From: Campylorhamphus procurvoides
Taxonomy: Eukaryota; Chordata; Aves; Passeriformes; Dendrocolaptidae
Direction: 5' to 3'
Assembly (NCBI GenBank): GCA_013396655.1
Contig: WBMV01006289.1
Location: 496,001 to 560,000 of the forward strand
DNA: 64,000 bases
The notes beneath the pieces are model-generated. The model was not told where the DNA came from. It saw nothing but the letters and a program-made list of their open reading frames with translations, and did not search any database. Both the position numbers and the translations under genes were made by a program. Shown one piece after another: positions 1-12,800 of this stretch (within the stretch, counting starts at the first letter, position 1; every line of letters starts with the position of its first letter).

Positions 1-3000
1 GTTGATGCGTCAGAAATTAAAATGTCTTTATGTACAGTGTGCAACAAAACCACTCCTCATGCCTTCTGCACCTTAGCAACCCAGCTGTGCTGTGACTTCT
101 GTTCTACAGCTTTAAAAAGCCCAACCTTCTAATGCGATTGAACCATCTTCTGCCTAGACAAGCACTGAAGGACGTGAAGTTACAAGCTGAAAAGCTAAAT
201 CTTTCATCACTGCAGACCTAGTGGGATCTACTGTCTTAACCTTAGACGGACCTCTCTTCCTCCCTTGCCTCTTATCTTTCAGTGGCAGCTGCACAGGATT
301 AGGGCTGCCATACCACAAGGGCCCATGTCAGGGAACAAAGGCTAGAGCTTTATCGACTAGTGCAAAGCCCCGGGGACATTTTGTCAGTGAGATCATGGCT
401 CAGCATCCTAAGCATATTGCTTACTGCTCTGGTCACAGTTAAGTTGATGAATTCTCCAAGTCCACTTACAAAAAGCAGCTTGGAAGCAGCAAGCATCTGT
501 CAATGGCTGTCTCAAGGGTATGCCTGTTATTTAAAAGGTGGTATCTGACACGTTTGTGAATGGGGTGGCAAGCATCATGATTGCAGGCTGAAAAAAACAC
601 AAAAGCAAGGATAAACAGCTGCGGCAGAGAAACAGCATCTTTTCAGAAGCACTGTCACCCTCCTGCATACAATGCATGAGGTGATTTGGAACTGAAGGAA
701 GTGCTTTTCATATGGCCCCAGGCTGAGGGGCAGTTCGAAAAGGTGCCAGCTATTTAATTGATCAGTCCGCCCTGATCTGCATACAATTTAAAACTCACAA
801 AAAGGAAGCAGTGGGAGGAAACACTGGCAATAGTTGATCTTAGCCTGAAGTTTCTTGACCTGTGTCTTGGAGGTGGATTGTACAAATGAAATTGCAAGTG
901 GCAAAGATCCAATGTAGCAAAAATGTGGAATTGAGACAGACAGAGACTACCGGAAAACAGTCACTGCTTGCTGAGCTCTGTTTTGTCAGGACCCCTTGCT
1001 ATTTAAAATCTATGATGCAGCAGTGCTGAAAATCCAAGCAGACCCGGGTTTCACTGTGCCACAGAGGAAGAATAACAATAAAAAAGAGTCAGAGAAAGAG
1101 CTGTGAGCAGAATCCATGGCACATGGCCCTGCAGCTGGTGCTCACAGCACCACACTGAGAGTGACAACGTTTAATGCCTTATCGTTTAGAAATTTCTGCT
1201 TTCCCCCAAAAAAGAAATAAAAGCTCCATGTTGTTACAGTTCATCCTTCTGAACTTCTCAGCAGAATGTAAGTGGTTGAGATCTTATTGTCTCCTGAAAC
1301 CATGTTTCCCAGTCTTTCTGGTACTCCAGATGCAGGCTGGGTGCTAAAAACTGCAATTACTGGCTCAGCGGGTGAGCCTCCTGCAAACTGCTATCCCAAG
1401 GCACATTCGTGCTTTAGTGTTTCAGCTAGAAATATGTTTAACACAAAAGGAAAAAAAAATATGAGCTTCTACACCTGTTTTGAATTAAGCCTCCGGTATC
1501 CATAACTAGCCCATCTAACAGAGGATTACTTGGATCACACAAGAATCGAACCAACACCTGCAGCAATCCTAAAATGTAATCCACAGAGGACTTGTGGTCC
1601 TAAGGATATAATGCAAAATATCAAAGGAGGTGCTGCTTTGGATGATCTTAGAAATGGAGCCACAAAGGTACATTATAGACCTGGACTTTCTCAGATCAAG
1701 GATGTTCAGCTCCAAGGCGCCGCTTCTGACTATGGGAGAGACAAGCCAGCTCTGAAAGGAGTTGCACTGCTCACCATTATCGTGGTATAAATTGACTGCC
1801 ATCATGTACAAGGCATTTTATATTTCATAAATACAGAGGGTTTGTTTGTGCATCATAAGAAATTGCAATTTGTGACAAATTTTGTGAAATAATGCTGCAG
1901 TCCCAGTCAATCCAGCTAAACCTCACCTGTCAAACCCTCACATGAGATTGCCACTCTGTATTCCCTTGTCCCATGAACAGCAGCATCTTGGGGTGCCTGT
2001 GAAGGGAAAGCTAGCCTGAGAATAGCCACATTGGCCAGGAATGGGAAAGGCTGGGGTCATGAGAGCTGGGAAGGAGAAGAATGGCCAGTGATGTACAGAG
2101 GGGGCAGGAAGCTGTGAGGAGGGGCCTCAGAGATGAGCCGTGGGAAGGAGGGCATGTCCCACGGCATCTGGACAAGACAATCCTTGGGAACACTGTCCAG
2201 TGGCCAAGGGTCTCCAGGGACACTCAGCTGGCTCTGGAGAGAGCATGTGCATGTGCTGAGTGGCCCTGCTGACCTGCAGGGGAAGTCATGGTGAGCTGAA
2301 AGCAGTACCCCAGTGCTTTGGGGCAGTGTGGTAGGATCTCTAGGGGAGCTGTGGCAGACACAGGCCTCCAGCATGATCCTTCTGCTTGGCAACATCCTAA
2401 CTGTCTTTACTGTTATCTTGTGCTTCAGATGCATCATGGAGAATCACTTATGTTCTGAGTAAGAGCAGCTAAAAATAGTGCAAATATAACAAGGATGAGA
2501 GATGATTTTACAAAGTGGAGCAAGAAAGCCCAGAAGCCCCTCACTGTCATTATACACTCCCACAGCTTTCAAATATGCTTTCGACAGCAAATGCTCTTGC
2601 TGTTTGTTAGGCAAGGAAGCAAATTGCCTATGACAGTGGCCGATGCCTGGAAGACTTCATATTGGAGTGATTTCTTTTTGCCCCCTCTTCCTTCAACATA
2701 CCTTACTGCTGTTCACCTTGTAACCCTGCTTCCTTCAACCAAAATATATGGGGTTTAGCTGCCAGCAGGTGTGCGGAGCATCTGGTAAGCCAAAACATCA
2801 ACCCTTTCACTGTGAGAGAGCACACTGGTTTTCTGTGGTTTCTAAGTCAGCATCAATGAGGCATTTCTCCCTTATCAGAGACAGATGCAGACACAAACAT
2901 GTATGGCTTTTTTCAGGCTCACCCTCAGGATGCTGCAATTTCTGCCACATGCAGAGGGTTTGGCCCTTCTGATGTGTCCTTGTGCATCCACAGCTCAGTC

Positions 3001-6000
3001 CCTGAATAAGCACAACGGATCTGTAAAATTTTTAAGCACTTGTTGATGAACAATAAGCAGAAGGCTCAAAGGGGGAAGCAACCAAGATCTCAGGCTACCA
3101 TACCTGGATCCCTGGTACTTCCACTCCTTTCCACAGTACAACAGGTACTCTTGGTGGCATGAGGACACACACAGAAAGAAACCTAGCTGCACCTCACCAG
3201 ACCAGCTGCCTAGATGCCTCTTGCAAGCTGCAGAAGCTCTCAGTTTTAGCCTTATCCTAAGAAAAATGGCTGTTTCCCCCTTCAGAGTTCATTTGCTTGA
3301 TCAGGAGGGCCAGGGTGAGCCCCTGCACCGGTGCTGTCTCTCACCTATCTCACACATGATGCTTTAACCACCACGCTCTGCACAGCACGCTGCCCTGCAC
3401 AGACCCTGAGCAATCCCTGCCCTGCTGTGAGTATAATGCAGAGGAAGTGGCTCATTTAAACTCTCCAAAACGCTCCAGAGGCTTCTGGGGGTGTTTACTT
3501 CTGTTCTAATAGACGAGGGCTCCAGGGAAGCTACCTTGCAATCTGAGCTGTATTTAGAGTGACAGGCAACTGATGCAAAACAGGCTCAAAAGCCGGTTTG
3601 GGAAAGATAAGTTGGATAGAGAAAGGCCAGGCTCAATCCTCCCATTGCCACAATAAAGCATTTGATGTGTCCCTTCTCTGCACTTGATCACGTTCCTGCT
3701 GCCTCTGTGTTTCATATTATGCAACTGATTGACTTTACCAGATATGAGAACAAAGTGTCTCCTTGCCCTGCTCCCTGATGCGTGTTAAGTGTGTTAGACT
3801 GGAGGGCTGGAGCAGAAATCAAAACACGCCCTGGAGCCTGGTTTCTCTGCTAATCTCTGGTGCTCGGATCCCTGTTTAGCTGAGGGACTCTGTGATATAG
3901 CAATCTAAAGGCACCATCCTGGCCATGCTTCCATTGGTCTCCAGAGCTGCTCTGCATTTTCCCAGTAAGGACAGGGATGCTTTCTGTAGCAAGCAAAAAA
4001 TTGTGTTCAAACAGGACTTTTTGCTTTGTGGGTTAATGAGCAACTCTTGGAGCAGATTCTGATCAATGAGATGTGAAGGAAGTAAGCCAGGAAGCACAGA
4101 GGCCAGCTGTCTTGTTGTCTGTATCCCAATCACAAAATGTTAAAAAAAGGCATGGGACCAAGGGCATCACCTGCTTGAGCAGTGCCCTAACCCTTGAAAG
4201 CTCAAGGTATTTCTAATGAAAGCTCAGACTGCTCCCACTCAAGAATTTGTTGCCCTGGAGCCAGCATATTCCAGTTTACCATCTTCAGCCTGATGCCACC
4301 TTCCCAGGGCTGGTCTGCCAAAAAGACTTCACACTATGATATGAACAGATGACACAATGTGTACTTTCATAGCCAAGGTACATCCGTGTGATAGTGCTGA
4401 ACTTCACAGAGTTACTCTGCTGCATGAAATCTGGTCCTTATAGGAGTGTGTTTGCTTCTTTTTTCTCCATTTCCCTTCAGCCACCTGTTGATTGCCTTTA
4501 CTTATGGCTCCCAGATAACAGAGGCTGAATCCCACTGTGACTTTTAAGTTCTCTAATATATGTGCACTTGATTCAAAACCCATCAGTCCAGTACAAGATG
4601 CAGGTTGGACTCTGTCAGCAGCAGAGACCAAAGTGGGCTCAAATTTTAAAGAAATGCCCCAAATCCTGCTTGACTTTGTTCTATATAAGTTACATAAGGT
4701 AATGTGCCACAGAGGTTGGAAGGGGAATGGGGATGGCTTTAAAAGCAGAATTTTTTATTCCCCCTCCCCCCCATTCAATTCCCCATTCAGATATTGTCTG
4801 GAGTTGTTCATGAGAGAGAAGGGGGGAGATATGATACCCTCAGCTCTAGACCCACAGAATCTTGCAGCAAATCCTTCAGTCTACCAGCATCTGCTTGGTT
4901 TCACAACAAAACAGCAACAGACCCTGAACCCCAAAATGACCCACAGCACAGTCTCAGGTATTATTATATGGGGACATGGAAATTATTCCCAGTCAAGACT
5001 CCATTCGAACTTTTATCCAAACTATTCTGTGTTCTACAGCTGCTGATGTATTTTCAGTTAACCTGTTTCAGTATTGGTGAAGAAACATGACAACCTCAAC
5101 CAACCTCCACTGATGAACTAACTGGCCTAGTTATCCAGGGTTCAAAATTCAGTGAAGGAAATATTCTGTTTGGCAGCAAGTACATCACATCAAAACCTCC
5201 AAGGGGCTTGGGAGACAGCCTCCCCCTTCCTAATCACTCCAGAATCTCCAAATATTCAGCCACAGAAGAGTGATGCTGAATCCAGCATGCACAGGGCTCA
5301 GAAGCAGTGTAAGTACAGGTTGGTAATGAGGAAAAGCATTAGAACATTAGCAGTCCTGCACAGGGAATGAAGGAAGGGAGAGCAGTGTGTAATATGGACA
5401 CTGTCTGAAGGTTAGTGCAGAATGAATGGATGAGATACAGAATCATCAATGAACTACATGGCTAAGCAGACAAAGTTTTTTGCCCCGAAGGTAAAAGGCC
5501 ACCACCCTGTGTCTGTGAAGCCAAAAGCAAGGGACAATGTTCAGAGAGCCAGGTATGCCAGCTTTAAGCTGTACACAGTGCCCTTCTTGCCACGAACAGC
5601 ACAGGCTAAGCTTTTCAGTTTGGAAAGTTATCTGCTTCCCATAGCCTGGACATGTTTGTTCTCCTGGTGGCTTGTCAGGAAAAGCAATGGTATGTGAATT
5701 GCTGCAACCTCAATGCCATTTTCTGGACAGGATATGGGGTTTTGTGATGACTCATCTGTGCTGTGACCTTACCAGGCTGCAGGTCTTTTGGTCATGCCAT
5801 AAACACATTCTTCAGTTTTACAAGCAGGAATGGCATCCTAGAAACCTGGTACATTATCAGCACAGGTCATTCTTTTAATCCTCATTCTGTTGTTTTTCCC
5901 GCATTGTTTACAAACACTACGATTCAGGTTTCACTTCAGCCTTAATATTTCTGTTACAAATCCCTTACACGCATATATGTGGGAAAACCATTATGCCCTG

Positions 6001-8566
6001 CCTCATTCAGATGTTCAGTAAGAGGCTGGAAGATGGGTATTTCTCTTCAGGATGGCTGCAGATCAACTGGAAAGTGTCCAGATTACAGACCTATAAGGTA
6101 AGATGGAAGAATGAGACTTTGTTCAATCTAGAAGCGGGCAGACCAAAAGGACACAGGGTAATGATACATGAAGTACCCAAATGTCACATCCATAAAAGGC
6201 TGCAATTACAGAGAAGAAGATGATAAACTGTTATTTTGTCCATGCTGGTTAAGGGCAAGAAATGTTTGTCCTTGATTACAGAAAGTAAGGATTAGATTAA
6301 ACAGCAGATAGGATTTTTCTAACTGTTCTTCCATGAAGTACTAGATTGGATCACCTGAGGAAGGGCTTATAACACCACTTTGAAATCCTCCTCCTAGAAA
6401 TATAGTTTATTTGCCTCTGCCTTGGACCTTGGTGAGGCTCTAGATGGCCCTTCTGCACTCCCTCAGAGAGGCCTAACTGAGGAGATGGTAAAACAGGAGT
6501 TTAAAGTTCATCTTAATACCCGCAGGTGAGGTTTGTGGTTGAACTTTGTGTGCACAGCATGTCCTGCCCCTAAAATCCCACCTGGTTGCCCCAGAGACAA
6601 ACAGAACTCTTGCTGAATAGCAGGGAGCCAGAGGTTCTGTACAACCTGCCCTTTGCAATCCTGACCTTCCCACTCTTACCAGGCTTTGCTACCCTTGGAC
6701 CACTGTGCCAGGCAAGCTGGGCTGCATCATCAAACTGATTCACAATTTTTTTTTTTTAGCCAAATTTATTTCCATCTACTCTGCAAACCTGGAGAAAAGG
6801 AAGTGGATTTTCTGGCTAGACACAGAAGTTCAAAGTGACCAGTCCCAAGGGAAATGATGATATCAGTGTTTTTGAGTTTCCAGTTAATTGTGTTTACTGA
6901 GGAATACATAACATTAGAGTGCCTTGAGCTTTGGCCAAGTTTGTAAGAGTAAATAAAGACCATTTCAGCCTAATGTTAGCAAACTGACCCTTGGATTATT
7001 TCTGAGCTCACTTCCTCCAACAGCTAGAATAAACCCTGATGCGTATGATGTGAAATAAGGAGCACTGGACTCATACCTTATTATTTCAGCAAAGAAATAT
7101 GTTTGACTGCTATAGTGAGAAGGCATCTGTGCTCCAGATGATAGGCTCTAAGACAGAAGAACAGCTCCTTCCTCCCAGGGCGTTTCTGGTGACCCCTCTG
7201 CAGCTCAGCAGACTTCCAGTCATCTTCTCAGGAGGACAAGCTGCAGCACATCCTGTGTCAGGAGGCAACAGAAGTGGAGATGCTCCATAAAGGGGGACAA
7301 GCCGTCAGGGCTCTGACCCCACATCTGCACTCTGCGCCTGCTCCTTGGGTAGGCAGAAGCATCTCTGACCTCCCTGGGAAGGAGCACCCCTCATCCCAGA
7401 GGCAATGCCAGCCATCAGGTGCTGGAGGTTTCCTCTCTGATCCCTTCCAGCCTCATCCCTCTGCCGCCTCACCTCCTGCTGACTCCTCCTGTACTTTATA
7501 AGCACATCTTGCAATTTGCTCACAGCGCTCCTAACACAGCCATTTCTGCCCAGTAGGGCCCCATTAGCCAGCAACTCTCTCCTCTGTCTCTAATGATTCA
7601 AACCACAGAGCCATTTGTCATGCTGCATCTTCTTTCCCAGTGAGTAAAAGTCAATTAGTGCTTTCAACTTTGCTCTGAAACAGCCGTGGCTCCTTCTTGC
7701 TTCTTTATGCTACCAGGAAACCATCTACAATAATGACCTGTTTGGATGTTGAGTGCTGTGTTATAGTGAATTACAGGCTCTCTAAACTTCCCTCTCAGTG
7801 TATCAAACGCCTTACACCAGAGCTGTTTTGCAGCCAGAGATTCCAAGATGAATTAGGTTTTGAACCTGTCATATGGCTTCTTTTAATTAATTAATTAATT
7901 AATTTATTTAATGGTCAAGAAAATAGATATGATTTTGGCTTCCAGATGTTATTTCCTATCTTAAACTAAATGTTCAATAATCTCTCTCATTTTCTTAATC
8001 CTGCCTCAGTAAAGGGATAAACCTTTGAAAAATAAATTCTCCAAAAGTCCAAGCATGTGCAGTGACCACAGGAGTCCTGTGGCCATCAGTGAGTTCTGGT
8101 GGCCTGCTGTCCCCCCCAGAGACCTGGCCAGCATCAGGCTGCAGCCATGCCCAGGGGGGCTTGAAACAAGGGGCTGTTGCACTCAAAAGCAAATCAGCTC
8201 CAAATAAGCTGCTCAAAGTCAGAGTGAATGTCCCTTGCATTTGTCAGTGTTAGGATGTAATAAGGCACTAAAACTTGACTAGCACATAACAATTGTATTA
8301 GAGCTGCAAGGATTTTAATTTTTTTTAAAAGAGAGTAATATTTCTAAAAGGAAAAATCCAAAACCAGTGCTGTTCATCATACTGATATATTAATTTGAAG
8401 GAAGAGCCATTAATCAGAGCTAATTGAAATTAAATAAGCTTTCTAATTAAATTATTTAATTGCCTGGCAATTTTTAATTAAAGAATGCAAGTCAATTATT
8501 AAATAAAATCAGATGTGCTTGGAGTCATTCATAGTCAACAACGAACCTGCACATTTGCTTAAATTT
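1..8566. other. Intergenic, no gene seen
   Basis: Only short open frames occur on either strand, without conserved motifs, splice-phase consistency or repeats. The longest, about 4537-5046, opens at GTG rather than ATG and has no recognisable domain. The DNA is mixed in composition, with no interspersed repeat that I can name. Confidence 0.6.
7883..7904. repeat. (TTAA)5 microsatellite
   Basis: A perfect TTAA tandem run of 22 bases. Confidence 0.95.
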
Positions 8567-8765
8567 CATACAATAATTTGGGTTGGAAAGGACTTTAATA
8601 GGCCATTTAGTTCCAATCCCCATGCCATGGGCAGGGACACCTAGAGCATCTTTCTTTAAGGCTTCCACAATCAGCTCCTGGACAGAGATGCCCAGCCTGG
8701 AGCCGGGTGGTGACTCTCCAGTTAGACAATGGGAGTAGAGGTGGTCCACATCACACCTCTCCCTC
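8567..8765 (-). mobile_element. CR1 LINE 3'-end fragment
   Basis: Contains the avian CR1 3'-end signature in reverse orientation: TTGGGTTGGAAAGGACTTTA near 8578, then AGTTCCAATCCCC and GCCATGGGCAGGGACACCTA. The typical terminal ATTCTATG-type octamer is worn. The 5' side is truncated, as is usual, and its boundary is uncertain. Confidence 0.75.
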
Positions 8766-9310
8766 ACCTACAGTGAGAAGTGCCTGACCCAGGAGCTTTT
8801 GTCATGCCTCCTCCTCCTGAGTAACAGATTCACAGCAGGTGAATGGCATCCCTGAGCTCTTTGATTGAAATCTCCTACTCCACAATGGTTGGCAGTGTCC
8901 TCCCTTCCACGCCCAGACCTGTGGATATAACAAGTCCTTCCATCTGCAGGTATTCCCTCCTGGGCATTTTGTACTGTATCACCTGCCTCAAAGAATCCAC
9001 ACAATAATTCGTGGTCTGTGGCTCATCGACAAGCAGAGATGTGGGCTGGCCTTTGATTTCATGGCATTCTTTGTGGTACCTGATGGGGTAACCTCCAGAG
9101 ACTCCTAGTGCTCTGGTGAGTAGGCTCTCTAGCATCCTCATCTCCTGACTCTATGGGGCTTGCCTGGGAAACAGCACAGGGGTCACAAATCAAAGCCTGA
9201 GTCATATTTGGGGAGAACAGCCGCTGTTTAGATGTGACTGAACACGTGTGTAGTGAAGTGTTTGTGAGGGTTTTGTTCATCTCTGATTCAGCCTTAGAAG
9301 CAGCTGGCAA
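8766..9310 (-). other. Unassigned segment next to CR1 remnant, open frames on minus strand
   Basis: On the minus strand, 9141-8875 is open for 88 codons and another frame continues to 8768, leading into the CR1 3' end at 8765-8567. This may be more internal CR1 or other repeat sequence that is too worn to recognise. No reverse-transcriptase motif is seen. Confidence 0.3.
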
Positions 9311-12300
9311 AAGTCACCCAGCCTGGCTTCAGGCCCAGCTCACACCATTAGAAAAGTATTAGCTGAACTTAATAGGAAAATCAACATTAAGCAGATAGGA
9401 GCTGGTGCAGTTGTTAAAGACTATGTAGTGTTTTTCCCTGGCAGAAGCCCAGACTAATGGAGGGCTTCCAGCACCCAGAGCAGCATCCAAATGAAGGCTT
9501 AATTGGCCTCTGAAGCCACTCATATAATTACAAACACTTTTAATGAAGCATGAAAAATACAAGAGCCTGGGACTGTGACATGCCGGGAAGAAATGATCTC
9601 ATCTGTCTCAGAAAATAAACCAAAGCTGCTTTACCTTCTTCCTTATGCTAAACCTTCTTCCCAGCTCATGCCTGACCTGCAAACCCTGTCAGGTGCTAAT
9701 TTCCAGGGCAGTGCCAAGACCAAGAGGAAATCTAGCTTCTAACACAAAACAAAACTTCTGTGGGTGACACCTCTCCAGCCTCCCACCCTGTGTGCAGGTT
9801 GGACACTGGCTGGACACTGGAATGGACTTCGACTGCCCACTGCTGGTGTGTCACACAGCACAGCCCTTCCTGCAGCAACACAGCTGCTCTGCCAAAGGAA
9901 TTATGGTTTGATTCTGCTTTACCTCCAACTAAATGGCCCTCCACGATTTCTATTCAACAGCTGCTCTCTGCAACACAAGTCTTTCTCTGCCGACTACTCA
10001 GATACAGCAGCAGCATCTGTAGCACTTGGTCCAGGCAGAACCATGTATGATCCCCCTGAAACCAGGGACCTGCAGCTCCTGGCAAATGTATCCCAGAGCA
10101 AACTGGGGATCAGTCCAAGGTACAACTCCTCAATTGCTACTATGGGTTGAATCAGAGATCAATAGGATTTGTGCTGCTTGTTGCTCTACAATCTTCTGGT
10201 TCCCTGGGGACAATTTGCTGGCTTGTTTGTTTTGGGGGAGACTTTCAAGTCCTTTGGTGAGTTCAGACTCACAGCATAACTGTAGCAGGAAGGGAGCCAG
10301 AACCCATCTTGTCCAACACTCAAAGGAAGGAGAGATATGACATCCTGTATCCTTTCTATGGATCTGGTGGCATTCTGGTCCCACTAAAAGGAAACCTCAA
10401 CCAGGAATGTTAGGGAGGGCCTAGAGGTAGTTTAATCAAGGTTTCTTCCCTGCATATACCAGCAGAACAACCGTACCAGCACCACACCCAGCCTTGTCCA
10501 ATTAGCCATGCCATCACCCTGGCTAATTAGGCTACTCAGAGCTTTGCAAGGCCACAGCACCATTGCTCATTCTTTCAGTATCTGTTTAGATCACACTGGG
10601 CCGCTTCACCTTATACATTTTCGCTGTGTTTACCACTAAGGATGGGGTCAGGAGCTATTCACATCCATCACCCACACCTCTGTTCCCAAAGCTCACAGCT
10701 GCTAATGCAGGGAGGGAAAAGATTCAGGAAAAAAATTCCAATGTCTTGTAAGGGAGGGGAAGGCATGGCACAGGGACTAACCACTGCCAGAAGGACAGCA
10801 AGGAGGCAACAGTCAGCTGGGTGCCTGCTGTGTGGTAGGTAAGACACCACAGACAGCATTGAGCATCTCTTGTTCAGGCTGGTTTTCACCACACACTGCT
10901 GTTTAAAGGCTCATGGTCCTACACACACCTTTGTCTTCACTCTTGGACCTTGCAATTCCTCCATCTGGGGAGCTCTTGTGCTCATTTCTCATGTGCCAAC
11001 ACATACCCCACACAATGTCCATACAAAGCCACTGAGTCACTCCAACTGGGGATCAGAGATAAGAAATTTCCATCCTCTTCAAGCAACTAACTTTGTCTGG
11101 ACTTAGTCAGCCTCCTGTTATTGCTGTGGCATTCAATTGCAATTACACACTGAGAGATGAACTGGTCACTGGACCACCATTTTTTCATATGACTATTGGT
11201 ATTTGCCAACAACTCCTGTCCAAGGGTTTGATCCCTGCACAGGCCAGACTGTGTCAATAAATACTGTAGGACAGTCTCACTCACATCTAGCACTTATGAT
11301 CTTAGGCTGCACCAGCTGGTCTGCTGAAGCAGGCAGTATTCAAGCAAAGAGAGAGCATCCTCCCCCACCCAGGAAGATGGTGATTAACATCTACAGTTTC
11401 TCTGGAAAAATATAGACACAGCCAGCCCCAAAGCAATTACTTTTCTCTCACTTGTACCGGGTTTTCTATAATTTAACAGCTAAAATGCTAAAATCTGATC
11501 AAATTACGCTTCTCTAGAACAAGACCTGTCATGAGCATAACTGCCCTCAAGTGATGATAAACAGAAAGTGCAGATAAAGAAGGGACCTGAAAAGAAGCAC
11601 GTTTTGTAGGAGCCTGAATGAGACTTCAGAGAAGCTCACTGGTACACAAGAGGCTTTCCTTCACATGTCCTAGGCACAAGCCTGGAATTTGTCTTTGAAG
11701 TGCCTGCTCTGGCTCTGCCCCAAGGCCTTGCTGGGGTTCCCTGTTTTCAGCTCTGCTCAGATAACCATCACACCAGCTAAATGAATACGGCATGGCAAGC
11801 ACGGAGGCAAAGCTGTGCCAAATGATTCTTCAGAAGTCAGAAAAGGACCCCAGCTCACAGTCCACCTGGTCTTTTTTACAGCTGAGATTACACAGGTTCC
11901 TGCACGCACTCAGTTACAAGATAAGGACTCCAGGTGCAAACATCAAGAGAGCAGTTGTGTCTTTTGCCACGTCTGCACAGCCCTGCCACAAAGGTAGCAT
12001 AAAAAAATACATACTGGGCCTGCGCCCTCAACAAAAACAGGGATTTCTTATTGATGGGTCTGTCATTGGAAGAAGGTGACCAGTAGACTGGTGTGTGATC
12101 ACTCAGCTCTAGATCCTGGACATCCACTAGAAATGACAATGTACAGGTTGAACAGGTGATAAGAGAATCCTGGCCATTCTCAGCAGGGACAGAAGGGTTC
12201 TCTGATACAGATGATCTTTAAACTGAGGGTTGATGCTCTGAGTTTGCAGAGTCAAGAGGACAAACCCTTTTGCCCCCCAGGCAGCTGAAAAGGAAGTTCA

Positions 12301-12766
12301 CATGGTGGCACTTGTCTGGGGTGAGTTGGCATGGACCAGGGTGGCCTGGCTGTGCTCAGCTCTTCTTAGCTGCCTTTTGTGTCATCTGTAGGTCCAGCCT
12401 TGCTCACAGAGAGCTCTAAACCTTGGGGAAAACCGCAATAGGGCAGGCTGTGGCTAAACCCCTTCCAGAGAAGAAGCAGAGTGTGGTAATGAAAGGGAGA
12501 TGGGTAGGAGTGCCAGGAGGAACCCTGCACAGGGGACACAGGGAGCTGCAGTCTCTGCTCTCTATGGCCACACCTCAGTCTGTGCCCTGTGCTGAAAATC
12601 AGGTGCTGTGTTTCCTGAAAGAAAACCCCAAACAAATGACTCCTTTCACCTGGGAGGCACCTGGGCAGAATATTTGCAAAAGATTGGACTATTGCACTGA
12701 TTGTTTTTCAGTCCTTAAAAATGATTGCTCTGGATATTGCTACTGAACCAAGGCCCCCTCACCAGT

Positions 12767-12800
12767 GGGAGGTGGGGAGGGAGGGAGGGAGGATGGAAGG
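12767..12800. repeat. (GGGA)n tract with G-quadruplex pattern
   Basis: G-runs at 12774-12777, 12779-12781, 12783-12785 and 12787-12789 are separated by single A bases, meeting the G3+N1-7 rule with the shortest possible loops on the + strand. Confidence 0.9.

Noticed and set aside
4537..5046. 169-codon open frame on +, the longest uninterrupted one in the left half
   Set aside because: It opens at GTG rather than ATG, shows no domain, low-complexity bias or splice signals, and its length is plausible by chance in G+C-moderate intergenic DNA.
7100..7580. G+C-richer block as a gene remnant
   Set aside because: The overlapping frames on both strands show no recognisable protein, and there is no poly(A), CR1 end or splice pattern.
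9764..10150. 128-codon + frame
   Set aside because: It begins at GTG, overlaps another equally long frame, and lacks any conserved motif or acceptor/donor pattern.
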